DNA of 64,000 nt, taken from positions 186,001-250,000 of the forward strand of contig NZ_VFSD01000005.1 in NCBI RefSeq assembly GCF_014332515.1, read 5' to 3'. The position numbers and the translations under genes were made by a program. The first letter of the stretch is position 1, and each line of letters starts with the position of its first letter. This document shows, piece after piece, positions 43,977 to 51,622 of this stretch. Source of the DNA: Pontibacter beigongshangensis (GTDB lineage Bacteria > Bacteroidota > Bacteroidia > Cytophagales > Hymenobacteraceae). The notes below the pieces were generated by a model that did not search any database, was not told where the DNA came from, and saw only the letters and a program-made list of their open reading frames with translations.

Positions 43977-44912
43977 AAGCAGATATAGATAAGTTTACAG
44001 CAAAATTCAGCGTTTATAGTTGGGAGGCAAATACTAGAGTCCTAAAAAAAATGGACGTTATCCTATTATCTTAGAATAACCTTTAAACATCATGCCAACA
44101 CATAGCTTTGTCACTATTTTTTATAAATTTTAAAATTTTGTATGAAATCCGTGTACTGGCCATGTTATGGTTATCGAAACTGCCATTTGAGAATGGGGTA
44201 ACAAAGCACTCTATTTCCCATTATGGCCCAACATATTCCATTTTGGCATTACAAATGCCTGGTGCAGCAGTGCTTATCTTTTATCCTGAACCCCGCCTTC
44301 ACTTATTGGAATCAGAGATTGTAGCATTTTAGAAAACAGGATGCAGGAATTTTTATCCTGCTGCTGAACTATAGAAAAAACTAAACATTGGAATTTGTGA
44401 AGCTGGTTATAGCAGAAAAGCCACTCTAATTCAAATCATATAACCTGAATCTGTTTATGGTATCGCCACTACAGGAGGCTATTGTACAAGTTTCGACAGA
44501 GACTAAATGAAAATTGCAGTGGGAGCATCAGACGGCAGTCAACCATCTTTTCACAAGACGCCCCCACAGAGAACTGCACCGAAGTAAGGGCTCTGATTTC
44601 ACGAAATCAAGACATTTAAAACTCCGGGAAACAGGCCCCAGGCTTCAGGACACAGAGGATAGTACGGCCCTGGCGCTGACAAAGCCAAACCCGGGATTCT
44701 GATGAGGTGTGTTGCAGGCTACTATATTTTGTGGATAGCTAAAATGTATCTAGACAATGACAGAACTTACCGGGATTCAACATTTGATACGTTCTAATTA
44801 TGAAAGAATCTAGTGCCTCATGTTCTACATGATCTTGTAGCATCCTGAAACAGAAAAAATGGTGCTTTCTGGTCCTGCTGTCCTGTTCCCGATACAGGTG
44901 TAGGGACAACAA
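43977..44912. other. Long intergenic region with a tandem-dyad element
   Basis: 936 bp between UbiA and the second unknown membrane gene. Short plus-strand frames (44108-44332, 44514-44702) show no family resemblance and are not called. It contains the 44-nt element at 44207-44250 that recurs at 51035-51078. The remainder shows no gene or RNA that I can support. Confidence 0.5.
44207..44250. promoter_or_regulatory. Tandem-dyad element, copy A
   Basis: Two CCATTATGG-like dyads (CCATTATGG at 44218, CCATTTTGG at 44238), spaced 20 bp start to start, preceded by CACTC. It matches 34 of 44 positions, ungapped, with the element at 51035. It lies about 230 bp upstream of the UbiA start. Confidence 0.5.
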
Positions 44913-45722
44913 CTATGCTGCTACTACCTTCTTCTTTTCAGAAGCTGATGATTCGATTTCAATTTTCTTTGATCCAATCGTGACAAAAATATTTTTATGC
45001 TGATTATGATGCTCTATATATTGCATCAAAAAATATATAAATAACATAATTCCCAGAATTTCAAGCGATTCCTCTAAGGCAACCCAGAGCTTAAAAGTTA
45101 TACTGGAGCGATAATTATCTTCTCCCAGCACTTCAGCTAAAGAACCCTCAATCATCTCCACCCCAACGGCACCAAAAACGAAGATGGCACCTGCCAGAAT
45201 AAAAGACAAGGTGAACCTGGCAGGCAGAGAAAAGACAAATTTGTAAAAGTAAACCCCAAATAAAGCAAGAGCCAGGATATAAGGAACCACCCAGGTATGG
45301 TAGACTACACCCAGACTTTTGGGCTGCAGAAAATGATTGATTACCATCTTGCTGGGTGTAATAAATAGTTCGTGGATCATCAACAACTCATCAAAAGCTA
45401 AAAAAACAAAAACCCGGCTTAAGTATAGCCAATGCTTATGAAAATTTGCCCCAGCCTTTCTTTTCTCGAGCTTGGAAATATAATATAAACATCCGGCGCT
45501 AATAAACAGGTTAAGGGTACTAAAATAAGTGGGTACATTATGCTCCCAGAAAAAGCTGAACATCTTAATGACATACTTTTCTAAGGTATAGTTGTAGAAG
45601 TTGTGCTGGGTCACATAATATTCTGCATATAACGACACAAAGTTTAATACAATTAACACCCCTAATATCCAGAGTTGCAATCGTAAGACAGAAGAAGGTT
45701 TAAGTTGAAGGGAAGTCACCAT
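44913..45722 (-). CDS. Unknown polytopic membrane protein with conserved DExxxxHE motif (paralogue 2)
   Basis: 269 residues, about seven membrane helices, collinear with the protein at 41949. Shared blocks are HNVPTYFSTLNLFISA, AFDELLMIHEL (D-E-x4-H-E), FVFSLPARF, GAVGVEMIEG and ALEESLEILGIMLFIYFLM. Overall identity is moderate, so the duplication is old. The conserved Asp, Glu and His are the only polar residues kept in these helices, which argues for a catalytic or metal-binding role. The C-terminal tail is charged (SASEKKKVVAA). A perfect 16-bp hairpin lies 38 bp upstream of the start. Function unknown. Confidence 0.75.
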   Translation of the reverse strand: MVTSLQLKPSSVLRLQLWILGVLIVLNFVSLYAEYYVTQHNFYNYTLEKYVIKMFSFFWEHNVPTYFSTLNLFISAGCLYYISKLEKRKAGANFHKHWLYLSRVFVFLAFDELLMIHELFITPSKMVINHFLQPKSLGVVYHTWVVPYILALALFGVYFYKFVFSLPARFTLSFILAGAIFVFGAVGVEMIEGSLAEVLGEDNYRSSITFKLWVALEESLEILGIMLFIYFLMQYIEHHNQHKNIFVTIGSKKIEIESSASEKKKVVAA

Positions 45723-46174
45723 TTTGCAAGGATGAAGAAGTTAAAAATAGGTTGTCTTAGATAATGTCACCTATTTACTTTAGCAAATAGGTGACATTAT
45801 AAAAAAGATAAATACAAATAATTATGCCAACTTTTTCTATGTTTAGCTTTACAGAATAAAGGATTAAAATATATAATAGAATATAAGCAGGAGCAGCTTC
45901 TAATCGGGCTGGTATTTGAATTAGCAGAACCCGATAATACATATTTCTTTAATTTTCCTGTCGAAATTAGGGTGCCGATGCCTGGGTTCCGGGATTTTAG
46001 CCGCTGTATATTAATTATTTTAAAGCGCCAAAATTTAAGCGTTCCATGAATTTCATATATTATCTTTCCCAGAATAGAATGAAATCCCATAATGAACCTA
46101 ATTACACGCAGGCTTGACCTCCGTTTTCTGCAGCCTTAAAAGAGTATAAAAGTGAGAGATGAAGCAGGCTTGCA
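45723..46174. other. Intergenic region with hairpin
   Basis: 452 bp, AT-rich, separating the HAD gene end from the second unknown membrane gene. It carries the hairpin at 45761-45800. A 97-codon minus-strand frame (45797-46090) overlaps part of the hairpin and is not convincing. No dispersed repeat copy. Confidence 0.5.
45761..45800 (-). promoter_or_regulatory. Perfect 16-bp inverted repeat upstream of membrane gene
   Basis: ATAATGTCACCTATTT (45761-45776) is exactly complementary to AAATAGGTGACATTAT (45785-45800), loop 8 nt. Read on the minus strand no T run follows the stem, so it is a leader hairpin or an operator rather than a terminator. Confidence 0.75.
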
Positions 46175-46888
46175 CTATACCTTTTCTGCGGGAGCCTGCA
46201 GTTTATGCTCACTTATTTCCTCCAGCATATTAGTGTAAAAATCAAATTTGTCGAAAGGTTTTTTGTCTACGATCAGGTATGGCATGTTGGCCTGCCTGGC
46301 ACATTCACCATCCAGTTCCTCGCGGTCACCGATAAACAGGCAGGCCGCAGGTTCCACACCTAGTTTCTCTGCTATGTAAAGCAACCCTTTGGGCTTAGGT
46401 TTTAATACATCGATTGCCGCATCTGTAGAACTAACCACTATATCAGCACCGAGCCCCATTGCCTTTAGCTTGTCTACAGCCTTGTAATCAGAATAAATAC
46501 CAATTTTTAGTTGACGCTGGTGCAATACATCAAAAAAAGCTTTAACTCCCGGGTAAGTGCACGCCGCAAGATATTTATTCGGATACTCAAACATCCAGCT
46601 ATTTACCACCTGCTTTATCCTGGGCAAGGAGAAATTCCCCTTTTCAGCACACCACTCATACTGAGCAGCCTCCAGATTACCAGCCTCAAAGCCAGGCCTT
46701 TTTTCACGCTCTGCCCTAAAATGATGCAATATGAGCATATCCTTTATTTTCCAGGGCTGAAACAGGTAATACCTCAGCAAAGCAAACAGCATCTTTTTCC
46801 TGAGCTTAGACTGTTTGTACAATGTGCCGTCTACATCAAAGATCACAACCTGAATCTTTTGCCAGTCAATTTTTGTAGCCATCGTCAT
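46175..46888 (-). CDS. HAD-superfamily phosphatase
   Basis: 237 residues from the ATG at 46888 (or 46882). A longer frame back to 46993 overlaps the preceding gene and is not needed, since the HAD motif starts right after the chosen Met. Motif I is VVIFDVDGTLY, motif II is IGIYSDYKAV, motif III is KPKPKGLLY and motif IV is LFIGDREELDGE. The cap is a small helical insert (about 30-90). It is a cytoplasmic Mg-dependent phosphohydrolase of the phosphoglycolate phosphatase/YjjG type. It begins 33 bp after the HTTM-like gene on the same strand. In the proposed lipid-linked sugar path it could remove a 5-phosphate from the prenyl-linked sugar; that is inference. Confidence 0.85.
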   Translation of the reverse strand: MTMATKIDWQKIQVVIFDVDGTLYKQSKLRKKMLFALLRYYLFQPWKIKDMLILHHFRAEREKRPGFEAGNLEAAQYEWCAEKGNFSLPRIKQVVNSWMFEYPNKYLAACTYPGVKAFFDVLHQRQLKIGIYSDYKAVDKLKAMGLGADIVVSSTDAAIDVLKPKPKGLLYIAEKLGVEPAACLFIGDREELDGECARQANMPYLIVDKKPFDKFDFYTNMLEEISEHKLQAPAEKV

Positions 46889-46920
46889 ATAGGTAGGTAA
46901 TATAAAGAGTTTATCATGCG

Positions 46921-48414
46921 CTAATGAAGGCAGGCCTGTACCCCGTATTTGTAGAAATATCGGAACTGCATCACCTTCTCCAGCGGATACCATGCTTTCT
47001 GCAGCAATTCATCATCCACAGTTGCCTTGCTGCGCTCAAATGTTTTTAGCTCCCCGTTCCGGATATACGTGATGCTTTCTGGTTTATTTTTGACCACATA
47101 CCTGCGAAACTGAAAAAATACAAGCATCTTATTCTCCTGCCCCATCTCCTGCAGATAAGGATCAGATGACGACACGATCTCGACCACATCTTTCTGGTAA
47201 TCGAATACCTGTGTACTTACCGGTACAATAAAATGGTTGGTTACACCGCCTTCAGTTCTAAGATTGGAGAACATGGCATACGATGACTCCGTCTTCAGCC
47301 CCAGATACGGGCTCAACCCATTCAGGAAAACGATGACGGGAAAGAACAGCAGTGAGTAATGTGCGTAAGCGAAAGGCTTGCCCCGCTCACTTGATCCCTT
47401 TGTACCCATCGACAGCATAAAAACAATTATAAAAGTTACACTGAAGCCCGTCCAGACAACATGACGGAAATAGTCTTCAAAGGCCCGGTTATAGTAATTG
47501 ATCGCAAGCAATCCTAAAACTATGGTAACTGAGAAAAGAGCGAAATTTATGACATTGAATTGAAGCAACTGCCTTTTTAAGGCCCCCTTCCGGCGAATAA
47601 ACCTGGTATAGTAAGTATGGATCTTATGGCTGAAGCTGTTGCTGGTAAACAAAAAGTAAAGCGCAAAAACCATGGATGAGAAATCATAAAACCCGTTCAG
47701 GGGGTTATAAGCTAAGGCACAGTGAAAGACTAACCCGAGCAAAATGCCAAAGTATCGTGTTCTCCGGAAGCACAGGAGAACAGGGATAAGTGTTTCGATG
47801 AGTAAGGTAAGGTAAATGTTAAACGCCAGGAACGTGCCGCCTGATGGCAAAAAATTATAGTAATTGTTCTGTATCACCAGAAACCTCACAGCGCAGCTTG
47901 CCTCTGTGTCGAAAAACCCGGCGTTCAGTTTATGGAAAACAGCAAAGAAGTAAAGCGCCATCAACTCAAGTTTTACCAGTGGGGCAAAAGTATCCAGCAG
48001 CTCTGCTTTGTCTATAAAAAAGCTTCTTCGTTTGATAATCAGGTAGACGAATGCATGTACAATTGTAAGATTGACGAAGGCTGTCAAAATCCAGTGGTTG
48101 CTCAGCCCGGGCAGGTCTGTGGCAGCCTGGTAGGTTTGGAGCGAGATAAAGACCAGCAACCTAACTACTGACGATGGCTTGGCAATAAGTGCAATGGCAG
48201 CACTTGTTAGCAGGAAAAAAGTAAGATTTACCGTAAATGCATTTTTGTTCGCCATATGAAAAATGCTGGCAATAGCCCAGAGGCAACAGAAGATTTTATA
48301 CTTCAGAACTGTGGTGGCATGTCTCTCTGGTGATGCACACTCTTTTATGAAATTGTAATAATTTACTCCCTGAGCAGTAAAAATCTGTTTAAACGAAAGT
48401 AAGGAGGAGCTCAT
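46921..48414 (-). CDS. HTTM/vitamin K-dependent carboxylase-like membrane protein
   Basis: 497 residues with about eight to ten hydrophobic segments and a soluble C-terminal region of about 110 residues. The motif AVFHKLNAGFFDTEASCAVRFL (HKLN followed by an aromatic and a small-residue stretch), and the LLIETLIPVLLCFRRTR block after it, resemble HTTM/DoxX-like proteins related to vitamin K-dependent gamma-carboxylases. Such bacterial proteins often accompany redox enzymes, but their roles are mostly unknown. The gene lies 165 bp after the Tat-exported small protein and GMC oxidoreductase and 33 bp before the HAD phosphatase. The family call is moderately sure; the catalytic role is not known. 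Confidence 0.6.
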   Translation of the reverse strand: MSSSLLSFKQIFTAQGVNYYNFIKECASPERHATTVLKYKIFCCLWAIASIFHMANKNAFTVNLTFFLLTSAAIALIAKPSSVVRLLVFISLQTYQAATDLPGLSNHWILTAFVNLTIVHAFVYLIIKRRSFFIDKAELLDTFAPLVKLELMALYFFAVFHKLNAGFFDTEASCAVRFLVIQNNYYNFLPSGGTFLAFNIYLTLLIETLIPVLLCFRRTRYFGILLGLVFHCALAYNPLNGFYDFSSMVFALYFLFTSNSFSHKIHTYYTRFIRRKGALKRQLLQFNVINFALFSVTIVLGLLAINYYNRAFEDYFRHVVWTGFSVTFIIVFMLSMGTKGSSERGKPFAYAHYSLLFFPVIVFLNGLSPYLGLKTESSYAMFSNLRTEGGVTNHFIVPVSTQVFDYQKDVVEIVSSSDPYLQEMGQENKMLVFFQFRRYVVKNKPESITYIRNGELKTFERSKATVDDELLQKAWYPLEKVMQFRYFYKYGVQACLH

Positions 48415-48578
48415 GGCTGCATGGCATTAAATTCTAAATAAATTTTCAAGATACCGCTTAGTTGGTTGTTTGGCAGACAAGGGGTGTATGTTCATCTGTA
48501 TACCTCCTGCCCTGGGAGATTTCCGCTATGGCAGTATTACACCTGCAAACCTATTTGAGATAGGAACGGAGACAACAT

Positions 48579-49007
48579 CTAAACCACTTCCGGTGGGTAG
48601 TACAAAAATGAAAATGGATTAGAGCAGGACCTTGCATAAGCATTGTATATTCCGAGGTATTTCACTAGTCTGCTTTCGTCCATCTTGTTAAGGAAAAAGT
48701 CTGTCGAGATTAAATAATAATGGACGATTTCGTGTACGAGGCGAGAATTACCGGATGTAACCCCCAGGTAATAACACGTCTTTAAATTTAGTTGTGCCTT
48801 AAAGCTGCTATTGATATAATGGTTCCTGAAATAGTCCTCCACATACTGCTCAACGCCTTTTCTATCCAGCTTCAGGTAAGCGAGCTCTTGCATAATTACT
48901 CCTACAGCCGCTTCTTTATTTGTAGCAGACACATACCCTAAACCCGGCAGCGCCACCATGGCGGCCCCGGATAAGCCAGTTAATCTCAAAAAATACCTTC
49001 TGTTCAT
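48579..49007 (-). CDS. Tat-exported small protein, probable partner of the GMC oxidoreductase
   Basis: 142 residues from the ATG at 49007, preceded by AAAGGAAC; a longer frame to 49070 adds residues before the signal. The start MNRRYFLRLTGLSGAAM is a twin-arginine-like signal followed by a hydrophobic stretch and A-x-A-type cleavage near V-S-A-T. The mature part (about 110 residues) is helical with YLKLDRKGVEQYVEDY and IVHYYLISTDFF. Small Tat proteins in this position occur with gluconate, fructose and sorbitol dehydrogenase large subunits and carry the flavoprotein out of the cell. Only 105 bp separate it from the GMC gene upstream. I do not recognise a precise family. Confidence 0.7.
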   Translation of the reverse strand: MNRRYFLRLTGLSGAAMVALPGLGYVSATNKEAAVGVIMQELAYLKLDRKGVEQYVEDYFRNHYINSSFKAQLNLKTCYYLGVTSGNSRLVHEIVHYYLISTDFFLNKMDESRLVKYLGIYNAYARSCSNPFSFLYYPPEVV

Positions 49008-49111
49008 GGCAGTTCCTTTAAAAGAATCCTGAATTAGGAACCTGCGGTTGTTTGCAGGCTCTTCAGGCACCGAATATTTTATCTTGTGTTACTTTCCGTC
49101 CCGCATCCAGG

Positions 49112-50548
49112 CTAAAAAGAGTTATCGGCAGCATAAAGCGATAGAGCCGACAAAGTAAGCGTAGGGTTTGAGGGCGTGTAGGTCGTAAAACTCCCACTCC
49201 CCAGCACAAACAAGTTCCGGTACTGGTGGTGAAGCAGGTGCTTGTCTACCACACCTTCCGTTGGGTTCGCGCTCATTCGGGTGGTGCCTAAAATGTGTGC
49301 CTCCGAATCAAACGGTTTACCATATACTATTTTTTCTACCGGAAGGCAGGCGAGAATCTCAGGTAACTTGAGCTTCATTTTCTCGACGCCTCTTAGCGTA
49401 TATTCCGAAGGGCCTTTATAATGGACGGCTGGCCGCATGCTGTCGGAGGTAGTTGCAACATAGTTATGTGCTTCTGGCAAGCCCTCAAATACCATCCTGA
49501 AATTGGCGATATGCCGCCATTTCCCCCGCTCCATTCTATAGTAAGGCGCATTGTTAGACTCCATCAAACAGGCTGCATATTCCTTTCTGTGCTCGCCGTC
49601 GTACAGCATATAACCATTGGCATTTACCCAGGTGCTTCCTCCCACATTTTCCAGGTTATGCAGGTATACAGAAGCCTCTAAACCTAGCTGCTCACCTATT
49701 CCCTTGCCAGTAAAGGGATTGCTATCGCCGGAGTTTAGCAGAATGTTTGCATTAAACAGGGCATTTGTACCCAGAACAATTACCTCCCCGGCAACCCGAT
49801 GCTCTTTTCCATCTTTAATGAAGTTGGCACTCCGGGCAACATTTTGCTCCAGGTTCAGGCTATGAACCTGCGCTCCATACAAGAGCTCCACACGCGGGTC
49901 TTCATATACTCCCATGTTGGAATTCTCGATAGTGAACTTGGCGTTAACGGGGCACACATGGCAAACGGTGCTTGCACAGCAGGCATTCCGGCCATTTACA
50001 GCCACTCTGGCCCGCGCAGTAGGCTGACTTATATAGAGATTGCCGTACTCTTTGTGCAGGATCTCGTCTGCGGTGGCAAACAGATGTGGTGGCAGCGGAT
50101 AACCAGATTTCTTAGGAAAGGGAGTGTCCGCTGGCCCTGAAATAGACATTATTTCCTCTACCTGGGTATAGTAATTTTCCAGATCATCGTACTGCAGGGG
50201 CCAGTCATTTCCTACCCCATAGAGCGTCTTCATCTTAAAATCTGCGGGCATGAACCGGGGCGTACAGCCATACCAGCAGTTTGAACTTCCTCCAAAGCCT
50301 TGGGTAAACACCCACTTTTTTTCAGGGTTATGATTCTCAAAGGTATCTTTATAAGCAGGGTTGAGCCTGGCATAGGGTGTTTCCTCTCCCCGTTTCTCCT
50401 TTACCCTCTCAGCATGAGGAAAGAAATGCCCTTTTTCTAATACAAGCACTTTTGCTGTGGCAGGTGCTTTACGCAAAAACTTGTGCAGAAAAAAAGATGA
50501 CGCGAAACCGGTGCCTATCACTACCAGGTCATAAGAGTTATATCTCAT
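49112..50548 (-). CDS. GMC-type FAD-dependent oxidoreductase
   Basis: 478 residues. N-terminal FAD-binding LVVIGTGFASSFF (G-x-G-x-x-x) and VLVLEKGHFFPH, the GGSSNCWYG block of GMC enzymes, and the C-terminal HILGTTRM...VLGSGSFTTYTPSNPTLT with the conserved His of the active site region. A cysteine cluster (NACCASTVCHVCPVNAKF, about 187-205) resembles that of membrane alcohol/gluconate dehydrogenase large subunits. It lacks its own signal peptide, and the following gene encodes a Tat-signal protein, so the pair is probably co-exported. The natural substrate is probably a sugar or alcohol. It is the first gene of the minus-strand group that includes HTTM and HAD. Confidence 0.86.
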   Translation of the reverse strand: MRYNSYDLVVIGTGFASSFFLHKFLRKAPATAKVLVLEKGHFFPHAERVKEKRGEETPYARLNPAYKDTFENHNPEKKWVFTQGFGGSSNCWYGCTPRFMPADFKMKTLYGVGNDWPLQYDDLENYYTQVEEIMSISGPADTPFPKKSGYPLPPHLFATADEILHKEYGNLYISQPTARARVAVNGRNACCASTVCHVCPVNAKFTIENSNMGVYEDPRVELLYGAQVHSLNLEQNVARSANFIKDGKEHRVAGEVIVLGTNALFNANILLNSGDSNPFTGKGIGEQLGLEASVYLHNLENVGGSTWVNANGYMLYDGEHRKEYAACLMESNNAPYYRMERGKWRHIANFRMVFEGLPEAHNYVATTSDSMRPAVHYKGPSEYTLRGVEKMKLKLPEILACLPVEKIVYGKPFDSEAHILGTTRMSANPTEGVVDKHLLHHQYRNLFVLGSGSFTTYTPSNPTLTLSALSLYAADNSF

Positions 50549-50990
50549 TCGTTAAGGAAATTTTATAACCTAACTTCAATTGCTGTGTGTACCAGCAGCC
50601 ATCCGCCCCAAGAAGGCGGCTTTGGAAACTAGCGCAACAGTATAGGGCCAAAAAAAGACGGCCGATACACGGGCAACAGGAAGATATGCCCCATCAAAGG
50701 GCTGCGACCCATAATAGCCACCTTCTAGTCCGGTCCGGCACTCCTCACCACAGCCATTATTAGGCGGCCCCGAATAACAAAGGTGGAGTTCGATAGCCTA
50801 TGAAAGCACTTGCCTTTCTTATTGGAAACCTGTTGTAAAGAACCTGCCAAGGCAACAGCTGTTTCAAGTTCTCTAGCGTTGTTACCATCATGCTGCCTGT
50901 AGGCATTCTTTCAAAATCATACCAAAGCTATATTTTAAATAAATATTTTATCATTTCCTTTTTTCACTTCCTAACTTATAGAGCACCACC

Positions 50991-51006
50991 CACTTCTGTA
51001 GAAGTG
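50991..51006. promoter_or_regulatory. Palindromic dyad CACTTCT-GT-AGAAGTG
   Basis: Perfect 7-bp arms with a 2-bp centre, 28 bp before the tandem-dyad element. The layout suits a dimeric repressor or activator; the regulator is unknown. Confidence 0.5.
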
Positions 51007-51034
51007 ATATTTCTGAAAAACCAGGTTGCCACGA

Positions 51035-51078
51035 CACTCATTTTCCCATAATGGCACAAATCATCCCAATATGGCATT
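51035..51078. promoter_or_regulatory. Tandem-dyad element, copy B
   Basis: CCATAATGG (51046) and CCAATATGG (51066), 20 bp apart, preceded by CACTC as in copy A at 44207. 34 of 44 positions agree without gaps. It lies between divergent genes. Confidence 0.5.
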
Positions 51079-51622
51079 TTATATCATTCCACTTCCAAAT
51101 GCTGCATCGAAAACGGATCGGGACTCAAGCAAGCTGTTATTGAGTGCCTTTACATTAGCCAGAAGCACTAAAACTGAAATTTTAGCAGGCTTTAAGACGA
51201 TACGGCCCTACCTGGGCATAAAATACCTTTAAAATAATTACCAGCTGAATTCTATGTGCAGCATACCGTCGCGCCTCTCCATTCTTTACCAAGGCATATA
51301 CCAATAGAATACTTACTATCAGGTAGTTAGCAAACCAATAAATTCAAAAAACCATATATATAGTGCGGTATTTATAAAATTTTAATAAAAAGACGCTTTA
51401 CAGGAAGCTCATTTTTATGAAATTTCAATGTTTAATTAAAACTTTGCTGGCCTCATATTTGACAAGGAATACGCACACAACTACCTTACGCTCTAAGTCG
51501 CTTTACTGCGATGCAACAGGGCTAATCCCTTACATACTATTTATTGATCAGCATTACACTAAAAAAGGTTAATCAGCAGCATCTGCATCCGGAAGTGATG
51601 CGCCGGACAAATCAAAACCATT

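Larger units (their letters stand above)
50549..51622. other. Divergent intergenic region with regulatory-looking elements
   Basis: 1,074 bp between the divergent GMC and GT-C genes. It holds a 7+2+7 dyad at 50991-51006, the tandem-dyad element copy B at 51035-51078 and an AT-rich run at 51,340-51,400. No gene or repeat copy is seen. A divergent control region for both flanks is likely. Confidence 0.55.

Noticed and set aside
44244..44260. A GG-N10-GC (sigma-54-like) match on the plus strand at the end of tandem-dyad copy A
   Set aside because: No plus-strand gene lies downstream; the nearest gene on that side is convergent, so a promoter there makes little sense.
44108..44702. Short plus-strand frames between UbiA and the second unknown membrane gene
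   Set aside because: No family resemblance, and the first overlaps the 44-nt element, which is better explained as regulatory DNA.
45797..46090. A 97-codon minus-strand frame upstream of the unknown membrane gene
   Set aside because: AT-rich low-complexity composition and overlap with the perfect hairpin; no motif.
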